In this document: piece after piece, positions 11,647 to 22,153 of the stretch
Numbering within the stretch: position 1 is the stretch's first letter
Layout: each line of letters starts with the position of its first letter
Assembly: GCA_033725935.1 (NCBI GenBank)
Contig: MU867080.1
Location: 434,001-498,000, forward strand
DNA length: 64,000 nt
Direction of reading: 5' to 3'
Origin: Cladorrhinum sp. PSN259
Taxonomy: Eukaryota; Ascomycota; Sordariomycetes; Sordariales; Podosporaceae
Notes under the pieces: model-generated
What the model was told of the DNA's origin: nothing
Databases searched by the model: none
What the model saw: the letters and a program-made list of their open reading frames with translations, nothing else
Made by a program: the position numbers and the translations under genes

Positions 11647-13939
11647 ATGGCCCCCGTAAGTTAGCCAACCGTCCCCCGCAATCGCATCCCGCCATCACCA
11701 TCATCATCATCATCACCACCACCACCACCACTATCACAACCACTACAGCATTCCAACTTCCCATGAGGATGGCAGCGCACAACAACTAATACCAAATCTC
11801 TTTATAGTCAAAAACAGATGGCGACAAAGATGGATTGCACACCGGTATGCGCTCGCTTTCTGCAAACTCTCTGATGTTGTTGGATACCTGCTTACAGACT
11901 GTAACTTGCAGGCAAGATCTACTCGGTGTCCGGGTCAGTCACAATTGCAGCCCTCATCAGCGATATGCCCCGGCATGAGATAGCTAATACCAGTCAACAG
12001 ACCTGTCATCGTCGCCGAGGACATGATCGGTGTTGCTATGTATGAGTTGGTATGGACTTGCTCTGATGTGATGGCGGGGAAGCCCTTGGCTAAGTTTTGG
12101 AATAGGTGCTAGTAGGTCACGACAACCTCGTCGGTGAAGTCATTCGAATCAATGGCGACCAAGCGACCATTCAAGTATACGAAGAGACAGGTATGGCTGT
12201 AGATGGTGATTTTGGCAGTTTGGCGCTTCGTGACTAACCTTTGTCCAACAGCCGGTGTTATGGTTGGCGACCCTGTACAGCGAACTGGCAAGCCCCTTTC
12301 CGTCGAACTTGGCCCTGGTCTCCTCAACAACATTTACGACGGTATTCAGCGCCCTCTCGAGAAGATTGCCCAGGTGTCAAAGAGCATTTATATCCCCCGT
12401 GGCATTGCCGCTCCTGCCCTGGACCGCGAGAAGAAGTGGGACTTTACTCCAACCATGAAGGTTGGAGATCACATTTCCGGTGGCGACGTCTGGGGTACAG
12501 TTTACGAGAACTCTTTTATTTCGGTACACAAGATTATGCTCCCTCCACGAGCCCGCGGTACCATCACCAAGATTGCGGAGAAGGGTAGCTACACGGTAGA
12601 GGAGAAGATCCTCGAGGTTGAGTTCGACGGCAAAAAGACTAGCTTCGGAATGATGCAGACCTGGCCAGTTCGTGTCCCGCGCCCAACGACAGAGAAGCAC
12701 TCGGCCGATCAGCCCTTCCTTGTCGGTCAGCGTGTGCTTGATGCTCTTTTCCCCTCTGTTCAGGGCGGTACTGTCGCTATTCCTGGCGCTTTCGGTTGTG
12801 GCAAGACCGTCATCAGCCAGTCCGTTTCCAAGTTCTCCAACAGCGACGTGATCGTTTACGTCGGATGCGGTGAGCGCGGTAACGAAATGGCTGAGGTCTT
12901 GAAGGATTTCCCTGAGCTTGAGATTGAGATTGACGGCCGCAAGGAGCCCATCATGAAGCGCACCACCCTCATCGCCAATACCTCAAACATGCCTGTCGCT
13001 GCTCGCGAGGCCTCCATTTACACCGGTATCACAGTCGCCGAGTACTTCAGAGACCAAGGGATGGACGTTGCCATGATGGCCGACTCGTCTTCTCGTTGGG
13101 CCGAAGCTCTGAGAGAAATCTCAGGTCGTCTTGGAGAAATGCCCGCTGATCAAGGTTTCCCCGCCTACCTCAGTGCCAAGTTGGCCTCCTTCTACGAACG
13201 TGCCGGCAAAATCCAAGCTTTGGGCAGCCCCGCCCGTGACGGCAGTGTCAGCATTGTCGGTGCTGTGTCACCTCCTGGTGGTGATTTCTCGGATCCAGTT
13301 ACTTCAGCCACGCTGGGTATCGTGCAGGTCTTCTGGGGTTTGGACAAGAAGCTTGCGCAGCGCAAGCACTTCCCCTCCATTAACACTTCGCTCAGTTACA
13401 GCAAGTATACCATGACGCTTGACAGGTGGTATGAGAAGGAGTATCCCGACTTCCCTCGCCTGCGTGACCGCATTCGTCAGCTGCTTTCCGACAGCGAAGA
13501 GCTTGACCAGGTCGTTCAGCTTGTCGGCAAGTCTGCGCTCTCGGATCCCGACAAGATTACCCTCGATATTGCCACTTTGATCAAGGAAGACTTTTTGCAG
13601 CAGAATGGTTACTCAGATTATGACCAGTTCTGCCCGATCTGGAAGACGGAGTGGATGATGAAGCTCATGATGGGCTACCACGATGAGGCGCAAAAGGCAA
13701 TTGCTCAGGGCCAGAGTTGGGCCAAGGTGCGCGAGGCTACGCAGGAGCTCCAGGGTGAGCTGCGAAGACTCAAATTCGAGGTGCCTAGTGAGGGACAGGA
13801 GAAGATTTGCAAGAAGGTTAGTTGCTTCCTTTCATGGAAACTCATTTTAGGTTCTCTTGCTAATTTTGTTATTTAAAAATAGTATGAGGCGATACAGCAG
13901 ACCATGCTCGACAAGTTTGCGTCTGTAATTGATGAGTAA
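11647..13939 (+). CDS. VMA1: V-type H+-ATPase catalytic subunit A
   Basis: Seven exons were read: 11647..11655, 11808..11844, 11912..11933, 12001..12049, 12106..12190, 12252..13816 and 13883..13939, giving 607 residues. The first exon encodes only MAP and the third is 22 nt, so the 5' end is a chain of micro-exons that a gene finder may miss. The assembled N-terminus reads GKIYSVSGPVIVAEDM and AMYELVLVGHDNLVGEVIR. The catalytic P-loop is GAFGCGKT near residue 245, followed by YVGCGERGNEMAEVL and MMADSSSRWAEALREIS. It is the ATP-hydrolysing subunit of the V1 sector that acidifies vacuoles and endosomes. No intein interrupts the P-loop region, unlike in baker's yeast. Identification is certain; the smallest exons are inferred from frame. 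Confidence 0.96.
11692..11731. repeat. ATC/ACC trinucleotide microsatellite in VMA1 intron 1
   Basis: A run of CAT/CAC triplets (ATC repeats followed by ACC repeats) lies inside the first VMA1 intron, between the 9-nt exon and the second exon. It is a simple-sequence tract likely to vary in length between strains. Confidence 0.8.
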
Positions 13940-15153
13940 TAGGATGTCTTTGACTTCGGTTGCTTGTTGCATTACATACATACACATAGCGGATAGCCTG
14001 TTCCATGGCAGGTAGGCAGTTATGTCTTGGGATTGTTAAAGACAGTGTTGAATCAGGATCCAGTCAGGTTGATGTACGTGAAAGGGGGCGATGTTGCTTT
14101 TCCATAGAATACTTTTTCCTCCCTGTCTTCTCTCTTCCTGCTTCCCATTGGCCGGCGAGTTAGTCTTTAGTGTTTTTGGGATCCTCATGTTCAAGTGTTT
14201 GTGTTTTTTATTCTAGGTTATGCTAGGGATTACGAGCATTAAGAAGTTGAATTGTAAAAGCCCACGAGTATCTCCATGTTGAAGGTGCGTGGTTTATCCC
14301 ACTTGTGTTTGGAAGATAGCGAGCGGGTGGTCGATCATCACTTATAAGTAGCCTCATCCAACATGCACAACCCAGCAAGACATGAAATTCTCATCCGAAC
14401 GGCTCCCAGTTCTTCGCCGTGGCTCAATCATGTTTGGTATAGTATCAGGAAAGTGACGTCTTAGATCTACATCACGGGAAGGGTATGAGCTGAGTGAATG
14501 CTAAGTAAGTGAGTGGGTAAGTTTTGTTCTTTTTCTTTCTTCTCTGATCTTCTTCTCTTTTTCATTACATTCGTCTTCATCTGGTCGTTAATAGCTTTTC
14601 ATGACAAACTCAAAAGCCAAACAAAAAACACATACAACAAACCATAAAAAAAAATAAACACCAAACCACCACCCAGACAAATTATATAAGAACCGAAACC
14701 AACCCAAACCTAGCCATCCGTCCGGTGTTTTCCAAACCCGTGTTTGACCTCTCCCTCCAGCCTTCCTTGGCGTAGCTTTCCATCCAAACCTCGAAACTTA
14801 TATCAAAAGTTTTCAACAAATATACCTCCCACCCTATCTGAAATACCAATGAATATACAAGAAAAAAAGAGAAAAAAAGGTAATAAACTCAAAAACCTCA
14901 CTCGACATACAAACAACCCGTAAGTGTATGTATATTCCAAACAAAAAACTGTTGTTCTTTTCGAATCTTATACTCCTTTCCTAGCACTCCTTTTTAGGGT
15001 GCTTTGCAAAACATCGAAATGAAAAGGGTATATCGAATCCATCATTTTATCCTTAGGCAAGAACGTAATGTATGAGGACCCCAAGTGTGTGCTACACACA
15101 GGGAGAAAACGAAAATAAGAAGAAAAGCGATGACGCGGCAAGGCGGAGCAGTC
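13940..15153. other. Intergenic, converging 3' regions of VMA1 and the DUF4048 gene
   Basis: About 1.2 kb without a supported gene. There is a pyrimidine-rich block at roughly 14520-14600 followed by an A/C-rich block at 14600-14710, read on the plus strand. In the minus direction this is a G/T-rich 3' tail of the DUF4048 gene; in the plus direction it would resemble a promoter and leader. No meaningful open frame follows. Confidence 0.4.
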
Positions 15154-16803
15154 CTACGTGCCCTTTACCTTGTTTCCCCCAGCGGTGGCGTTGGCAGTGG
15201 TGACAAAGTCGGGGGGTGGAGTGAGGCTCTTCTCCCACTCGTTCAAGAACTTGTTGGCGGTTTTCTTGATATTGCTGGGGGTAAGGTGGTTGAGAACTTG
15301 TGGAAATAAGTCCTCGAGTTTATTTTGCGCGAGGTTGTCGGCGGTAGTGGTGAGTTGGGATGATCGTGACGATTGCTTTTTGCTGAACAAAAGAGTTAGC
15401 AACTATGAGAAATAGGAGGTCAGAGTAAAGGAGATTGCGCACAGAGCTGTAGTCTCGGAATCGTCCAGTTTCTCGGGCACCGCGGGGATGATATCGCCGT
15501 TGATTGTGGTGCCGCTCCATCTGCTGGTAGGTGATACGACGCTTGGGGAATCCCAGTTGGACCAATCGTTGTCATCAATCGAATCGGCCGGAAGTGGTTG
15601 CCAGGAGAACCGCTTGGTAGCTTTCGTGGCGTCCGAGGTGGTCTTGGACCGGCGCAGAGGTTGAACCGGCTTGGAGTTAGATGAGCTATCGGTTTGGTCG
15701 TCATTGTTGCTCCTTTCGTCTGTTCCAGCTCCCGGTGCTGCAGGGTCCTCAAATGCAGATGTTGCTCTTGGTCGAGATGCTTGTGTTGATGCCCGGATGG
15801 TGTCATGATCTCCAAATTCGCTCATGGTTGCTCTCATGTTGCCGTCGCTTCCACGGAGATACATTCCCTGTCCGGTAATTGGCTCGTCGCCAACTGTCGC
15901 TTGTCTGAGGTCTTCCATAAAAGTCCAGATTCCTGATTTGAGATCCTGAGCAATCTGCTTCACGCCGCTGGTTTGTTGTGTTGTCCGTGGGGCCCAGGAC
16001 GCTCGTTTCGCAAGCAAACTCGGGGTGACTGGTGCATATTGGCTTGGTGAAAGTGAATCATAGCTGATCCTGGAAGTCGTGGCATCGTCGGGCTCATCGA
16101 ATCCCCCGCTGGGCTTTGTTGGAGATAACAATGAGAGCGTCCGTGTGTGGCCGCCGGTAAACACACGCCGCCGGCTCTTTTCGGGGGTCGCTTGCTGGCT
16201 TTGTTGATTCTGTTGACCCAGTAGTGCCTTTCTCCTGTCTAGTTCAACGCTTCGTCGAATTGCAACCTCATCATGTGGTACTGTAGCAGCGTTGTGAGAG
16301 CGTGTTGATCCAGCATTCCGCCGGGCACCCTTCTTCTTGTAAGCCTCGTAATTGGCATATTGTTTCTTCAAGTTGGCTAGGTCGCTTTCCGCACGAGCAA
16401 GATCTTCCCGAAGCTCCAGCACGCGTCGTTCCTGCGCTGCTATCGCAGTAATGAAGTCGGTTGAGTCAACGGGTGACATGAGAGCTGGAGTATCCAATGG
16501 AGTTGGTGGAAACGTCGCCGCAGTGATGGACATGGGAGCTGGTCGGGAAGGGTGGGGACTTGGTGGCGCAATTGGCAAAGTCAACGACAACCGATTAGTG
16601 CTCCGGGAGGCTGATGACGCCGACCTCGAAGACCGGTTCTCGATAAGCTCGTCAGTGTGCGGGGGCGGAGGAGTTGACATGACTTCGTCGGGAATTCGCC
16701 GCGGCCGTGTCTCGTCGGGGCTTCCTGAACGATTTGCTCTGCGAGCGCTCTGTTGACGCCGTAACTTGTGAGCCGAAGATGTTTCGGCGATTGGTTCTTC
16801 CAT
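15154..16803 (-). CDS. DUF4048-type fungal protein, unknown function
   Basis: Exons 16803..15443 and 15382..15154 join in phase 2 to give 529 residues. An in-frame extension upstream of 16803 (to 17064) exists, but its Arg/His-rich sequence looks like leader, so the ATG of MEEPIAETSSAHKLRRQQS is preferred. The protein is mostly disordered and Ser/Thr/Pro-rich, with one clear coiled coil (FITAIAAQERRVLELREDL, ARAESDLANLKKQYANYEAY). A later conserved-looking block reads VKQIAQDLKSGIWTFMEDLR, and a small helical C-terminal end reads LEDLFPQVLNHLTPSNIKKT. The coiled coil plus the FMEDLRQATVG block is what I associate with the fungal DUF4048 family; no biochemical role is known to me. The family name is from memory, the gene structure from the sequence. 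Confidence 0.75.
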
Positions 16804-18485
16804 GTTGTGATCCTGGGATGATTGATGATGTTTGTGGGGGCTAAACGAGTGTAATGGTTTGCGAAGAAAGCTAAGATGATAGGTCGACCAGGATGTCCGT
16901 CGGCGGCGCGGACGGTATCTCCAATGAGGAGCGGTGAAGCGAGTCGTTCTTCTGGCGACGACGGCGGCCCTGTGAACGTTCAGCAGACGGCTGTCACGTT
17001 GGTTTAAAAGAGTGTATGCGCAAGCCGAAACAAAGCAGATTCGTAAGAGGAGGATGGAGCTCATGGAAAAGAATGGAGCTGCTTTTAGAAGAGGGCGACA
17101 ATGGGTGGAAACCTCATCTCGTCCTGTTCATGCAACCCTTTTTTCTAATTGGTGAACAGGATCCTGACCGCTAACCAAGCCGGGGGTGGTCCGGGGATGA
17201 TAGGCAGGGGTGCACTGGAGATGTCGGTCGCCCCGGTCCTGGGACAGTGGGCTGGGTGACTGGTTCAGGTCAGATTGTTGGGGTGAGTGTGAAGCTGATG
17301 ATCCCCGCTTTCTTTTTTGACTCTTGCGATGTCGAAAAGGTGCTGACGATGGAACAATTGGTGGTGTTGAATATCCGGGTAACTAGTCCAAGACAGAGTC
17401 TTATCCAAGGCAGGCAACTGGAAGGGAAAACGAAAAAGACGAATATCCACAGGGTGGTCGTGCGCGCAATGCAATGCGATCGATCAACTAGAGGTTGATT
17501 AAGGCACGCCAGGCGGGTCCAGAAGCTACAATTGGAACACCCCTTGAAAAAAGACAGGGTGGAGTGCGCGTAAGGAACGGTAATTATAGGATCAAATGCG
17601 CCAAACGTTGAGAACTGTAGGACATTGGATCGTGGTATTGTGGTCATCAGTGGAGGTTGGAGGTTTCCAGGAAACCGGGACACGAGATTCCAGGAGTTTG
17701 GGGAGGAGACTTTTAAGGGAGGTTTGCTCATTCCCATATTTCACTCAGCGGCAGAGACGACTGGGTCACGGGTGGCAGGACGGATGGCAGCACGGGTCCG
17801 GCAACACAAGATGTCTAAGAAAAAAAAGAGGGGGGTAGAGGAACCGTCCAAGCTTCTCGACTTCCCGATCATCAATCCATTTCAAGGCGTTGGTCTGGCG
17901 AGTCGTGGCGAGACATTACGGTTCGCCCAAGAAAATAAACGGCGGACGAACACATGGATCGATCCAGAGCCATCCTTCAAACGGGTAAACAAAAGCATCC
18001 TCTGCTATTGTTTGCAAAACAAAGCTCGGAGATTGTAGGATGTAAACGAGGTTTTCTCAAACATTCGGCACTGAGTGAACAGAAGCAGTTTCTCGATCGG
18101 CTCTAATTTCCCCCCTGCATCTTGAGTGGGATCTGGGATGCAGGTCGCCCCAGACTTTTCCAGGCTCTTTTTCGACTCTCAACCGTTTATGTCTCAGTTG
18201 GACCTTAATTGGCGAGCACGTGACTCCGCGACACCAACGCGCCTTCTAATTCTAAACGGACTCTGACAAAGGGATGGAAGCAACGTTTGACGCACTGCAA
18301 CGCCAATTGACAACTCGAATCATGACAGATCAAAGCGCAGCTCCAAGCAAAAAGGAATACCAGTGACGCATCGAATTCGAACAGTTGTTGTCAACTTTTC
18401 CTCTTCTTCACAACTTTCCTTGCTCTTTGGGATTGTGACAGACTCCGGCAGGCGCTGATCCATTCGAATTTCAGCACTGTTCAAA
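16804..18485. other. Intergenic spacer, DUF4048 gene / checkpoint gene
   Basis: About 1.7 kb between divergent genes. Open frames up to 155 codons occur (for example 17270-17737 minus and 17625-18038 plus), but they overlap each other on opposite strands and show no domain or intron support. It is best read as the promoter regions of both genes. Confidence 0.4.
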
Positions 18486-18599
18486 ATGCCGTCAAGAAGC
18501 TTGCGAAAAGCCGAAGAGAGGGCTTTGCAGGGTGAAAATGAATCTCAAGATACTCTCGCGGTTGCCGAGTTTCTTGTTCAAGAATATGGCCTTGGTCTG
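18486..18599 (+). other. Possible first coding exon or upstream ORF of the checkpoint gene
   Basis: An ATG at 18486 opens 38 codons (MPSRSLRKAEERALQGENES, then DTLAVAEFLVQEYGLGL) ending exactly at a good donor (GTACGT at 18600). The sequence has protein-like composition and could be a true N-terminal exon. A second donor (GTAAGC at 18862) with an acceptor near 18935 suggests at least one leader intron. How these pieces connect to the main open frame cannot be settled by reading, so this may instead be an upstream ORF. Confidence 0.35.
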
Positions 18600-19058
18600 G
18601 TACGTTTTTCTGATTAAGAAGGATTGAATGTGGGCGCCAATAGTAGCCTTCAACCCCTCCAACGTTCCCCGAAAAAGCAAATAATTAGCGTCGGGACGGA
18701 CACGCGGACGCGTACCTTGCCAACTTGCATTGAGCGCGCCACAAGCAAACAGAGCTGACCGTTCAATTGCACCGTGAGTAGAGAAGCAGCTCGCCACCAC
18801 GAGAGGTTCAACCCTTGCCATCCCCCGTTCGGAGCAGCGTGCAGAGATCGCGGCCGTCCAAGGTAAGCATCTCCGCACAGGCTGCCTGCCTGCTTGGCCC
18901 ATAAAAAAACTTACAAACAATTTGAACGAACACAGTCGCGGGCACGAGAGACAGCTCGTAATGTGAAGCTGGCAGGTGCGCTGCCACCAAGTCGCCCGTC
19001 GCAGGTTGAGGTTGAGATTGAGATTGGACAGGTCGGGGCGCTGCCTCGGAGAAAGAAG

Positions 19059-21650
19059 ATGAGTTCGTCGCAGTCCTCGACACAATCTAACACCGGGCGT
19101 AACTACGAACGGTACTTCAACTCGTCCTCTCCAGGTCGTGCGTTCGCCGACACTCAAGCGCCCGGGGCCTGTGAGGATGAGCATGGCGCCGTTCAGTTCA
19201 ATTTCGATAAGATCGTCGGGACTGTTCATGACGCCGAGCTGCTCCAGCTTGATTCCGGATTTGTTGATGCCGGGAGCCTTGCCCGATCTAAACGCCAGAA
19301 CTCACAGATGCAGACCGAAACATCTCTCCCCGAGACGCCTGCTCCTCCCCAAAATCCATTTCGACAGAATCGGTCCCAGCTTCTTCCAACCTCACAGCTG
19401 TTCCGTGCGACCCAGTTCTCATCGGCGGTCAAAGTAGCGAGTCCGACATCTTCACGCCCATCGCCTGCGGAGTTCCCTCATAATAATAGAAATTCGCCAA
19501 ATCTTGTCATTTCATCCCCTCTTAAAGATCGCGGTTTGCGTTCTTCGCCGGCTACTGTTATTCCATCAAGTCCACAGGTCGTCCCGGCGTCAAGGCCATC
19601 CAGGCTGCGTGAGCTACCAAGTAGCCCAGATAATACCGCTTCAACAGGGGATCCGGTGATTCCTGAATCTTCCAACGATGAGCTCCCCCGGAAGCGTTCG
19701 CCTCCCGAGCCCATGGCGGCTTACGAACCGCGGCAAAAATCCCAAGAGAGGCGTTCATCAGAAGTTCGATCAGATCCTATCAGCAATAGCGACAAAGACG
19801 TTGAAGACGAAGAGGATGATGTCGAAATTGCGAGGCGTTTGAGAGCGAAATTCAAGCAGGCGGCTGGTCTCAAATCTCTGAGTGGAATCAACGTCGCTCG
19901 TCCCCCCAGACCACTCACTGGTAAACTCTCTGCGGCCAAGAGCCGTGAAAAGATATCAGAGGCCGATGCCTACATTGCCCAGTGTCATGGAACAAACTTG
20001 GCAGCGACTGATTCAGATGGAACAGATGTAGTGAAGGATTCCCAGGTTAAGGACTCGGAACCTGAGCTGCTCCCCGTCCCTGCATTAGTCAATCACCCTA
20101 TAGTTGATGATCAAGAGCCGACTCAGTCAGATAATAGAGAACAGCTTGACAATGTGGTCGACCAAATTTCGGCACCTGCTCCTGAAATAACGATACCTCG
20201 AACCAGTTCGGGCGGCCAGCTTGTCAGGGAGAAGCCCGTCACCGCAGTCCCATACAACGGAGAGCAGGTCCCTGAGACAAGCCAGAACAGAGTTCAGCCA
20301 GCAAATGTCGAAAATGAAGTTCTGGGCTCAGAGGACGCAACACAAAACTTTCGTTCATCCCCACCAACCTTCAGCAAGCGAGCTACGAGGGCGAAAGCTG
20401 CATCCCAGCAAGGAGCAAGGCCACTCTCAACTTCTTCATCTCTGAGCAACTTGGCGTCAACACCAGTGGTTTCCCCAACCTCAGCAACCAACTCTACCGC
20501 GGCGGTTTCCCCTATGGATACATCGACTGTGGCGAACTCGTCACCTGCCCGTCGTCAGAAAGTTCTCAATCCCAAAAAGTCCACAGAAAGTCTTAGACAT
20601 TCTTCGAGGCTGATGAAAAGAGTTTCGAGCTCCCCCGATGAACTCGCAATGTCAGCAACCCCAGCCTTCGAGCAAAGCCTGCGCATAGCTCGTATTCCCG
20701 CCTCTAGATCGGTATCAAGGTCTGGTCGTAGCGCAGCCAAACCTCCAATGACTCAAGGACGGGCAAAACTGTTTGAAGGGATGGCTTTCGCCATTTCTTT
20801 CCAGTCAAAAAAACCGGGAGAAAGCAATGACACGTTCAGTGCGCGAATGGATCTTTCTGCCACGGTTGTGAGGCGCATCACACAAGCTGGAGGGAGGGTT
20901 TTGGAGAATGGCTTCGACGAGCTATTTGACATAAGACCTGCATCTGCTTCATCCGCCTCAAGTCCAGATACACAAGCAGACTCAGAGATTACCCTAACTG
21001 CTGCTGGCAGGATGACGGGTTTTACAGCTCTGATCGCTGATGGGCATTCACGTAAGGTCAAGTATATGCAAGCCCTTGCTCTTGGCTTGCCTTGTATTGC
21101 AGCTCGCTGGGTAACGGTATGCTTGGATCGGAACGAGCTCGTTGATTGGAGTCCCTACCTCCTCTGTGCCGGCGAGTCATCGTTCCTGGGAAATGCCATT
21201 CGCTCCAGGAGCTTGACGCCGTATGATCCATTAACAGCTAGGCTGGCTGATATCATTAGGCAGAGAAGCCGGTTTCTAGAAGGAAACAAGATACTTGCCG
21301 TTGTCAAGAAGGCAGGTGAGAACAAGAAGATGGCCTATGTCTTCCTAGCGCGTATCTTGGGTGCGACCTTGACTCGTGTCTACAACGTCGAAGAAGCCAG
21401 AGCTCAGGTAAAGGCTGCAGAGGACTCGGGATGGCCTTTTGACTGGATTTATGTTGATGGCAAGGCGATTGAGAAGGCTATCTTCTCCGCTGCGCCTAGT
21501 AGCGCAAATAAGAAGAGGAAGAGGGCCTCGATGGGGATTGATAATGATGCTGGGCCTCGATTGAAGAAGATTAGGACTTTGAATGATGAGTTGGTCATTC
21601 AGAGTCTAATCTTGGGTCGCTTGATTGAAGAGGGGGAGTTGGAGGAATAG
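19059..21650 (+). CDS. Rad9/Crb2-type DNA-damage checkpoint protein (C-terminal BRCT)
   Basis: The open frame from ATG 19059 encodes 863 residues. The first 560 or so are disordered and rich in SQ/TQ and SP sites (SSSQSSTQSNT, DTQAPG, ATQNF), the ATM/ATR and CDK targets typical of checkpoint mediators. The C-terminal 300 residues form tandem BRCT-like domains: KLFEGMAFAISFQ, GFTALIADGHSRKVKYMQAL, ALGLPCIAARWVTVCLDRNE and YLLCAGESSFLGNAIRSR, ending DELVIQSLILGRLIEEGELE. This matches the 53BP1/Rad9/Crb2 family, which bridges damaged chromatin and Chk1/Rad53-type kinases. The Tudor domain usually found before the BRCT pair is not visible. An alternative start through 18486 is possible. Family call is good; the N-terminus is uncertain. 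Confidence 0.82.
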   Translation: MSSSQSSTQSNTGRNYERYFNSSSPGRAFADTQAPGACEDEHGAVQFNFDKIVGTVHDAELLQLDSGFVDAGSLARSKRQNSQMQTETSLPETPAPPQNPFRQNRSQLLPTSQLFRATQFSSAVKVASPTSSRPSPAEFPHNNRNSPNLVISSPLKDRGLRSSPATVIPSSPQVVPASRPSRLRELPSSPDNTASTGDPVIPESSNDELPRKRSPPEPMAAYEPRQKSQERRSSEVRSDPISNSDKDVEDEEDDVEIARRLRAKFKQAAGLKSLSGINVARPPRPLTGKLSAAKSREKISEADAYIAQCHGTNLAATDSDGTDVVKDSQVKDSEPELLPVPALVNHPIVDDQEPTQSDNREQLDNVVDQISAPAPEITIPRTSSGGQLVREKPVTAVPYNGEQVPETSQNRVQPANVENEVLGSEDATQNFRSSPPTFSKRATRAKAASQQGARPLSTSSSLSNLASTPVVSPTSATNSTAAVSPMDTSTVANSSPARRQKVLNPKKSTESLRHSSRLMKRVSSSPDELAMSATPAFEQSLRIARIPASRSVSRSGRSAAKPPMTQGRAKLFEGMAFAISFQSKKPGESNDTFSARMDLSATVVRRITQAGGRVLENGFDELFDIRPASASSASSPDTQADSEITLTAAGRMTGFTALIADGHSRKVKYMQALALGLPCIAARWVTVCLDRNELVDWSPYLLCAGESSFLGNAIRSRSLTPYDPLTARLADIIRQRSRFLEGNKILAVVKKAGENKKMAYVFLARILGATLTRVYNVEEARAQVKAAEDSGWPFDWIYVDGKAIEKAIFSAAPSSANKKRKRASMGIDNDAGPRLKKIRTLNDELVIQSLILGRLIEEGELEE

Positions 21651-22153
21651 AGGCAGCATTTTTTACGGGGTTTCTTTCATATTTTTTGCACGATAGCGGC
21701 GGCGTTGCAGATAAATCACCAATTTTGGTGTATCTGAGGGAAACCATGTGTTATGATATGGGAGGCTGACGGAAGAAGTGACAACAGAAAGGGCAGGCAG
21801 ATCTTGGATGGGACAAAAAGCTCACATATCATATGCTGTTTAAGATTCCCTATATCTTTTTTTATGGTAGCGACGGAGTATTTTTACATTTACGGGAGGA
21901 GGAAAATGATCTTAGAGCTTCATGCTATACACTCTGAACCGATTGCACATGTCAGTACATCAGGTGAACAAAAGGATAACTGGCATTTTGGAACTACTCG
22001 CCGGGGTTCCCAAAGCACCCCGGCGAGTAATTAGTAGCAAGTATACTGAAACGAATGACTAAAGTTACCTAATTCCATCTACCCCCCTCCTCCCCTAAAA
22101 AGGCATAACAAGTTCATCATCATAACACGAAATTAGCTACCCCATTCATTCGA
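21651..22153. other. Converging 3' regions
   Basis: About 500 bp between the checkpoint gene stop and the stop of the minus-strand secreted-protein gene. It holds the two polyadenylation regions. A 93-codon frame at 21753-22034 has no supporting feature. Confidence 0.45.

Noticed and set aside
11260..11664. 134-codon Ser/Pro-rich frame upstream of VMA1
   Set aside because: It overlaps the VMA1 start, has no signal peptide, domain or intron support, and its sequence reads as GC-rich leader DNA.
14520..14720. Pyrimidine block followed by A/C-rich block resembling a plus-strand promoter and leader
   Set aside because: No coding sequence follows on the plus strand; it is better explained as the 3' tail of the minus-strand DUF4048 gene.
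18492..19229. 245-codon minus-strand frame opposite the checkpoint gene start
   Set aside because: It is antisense to a well-supported gene, has biased composition and shows no recognisable feature.
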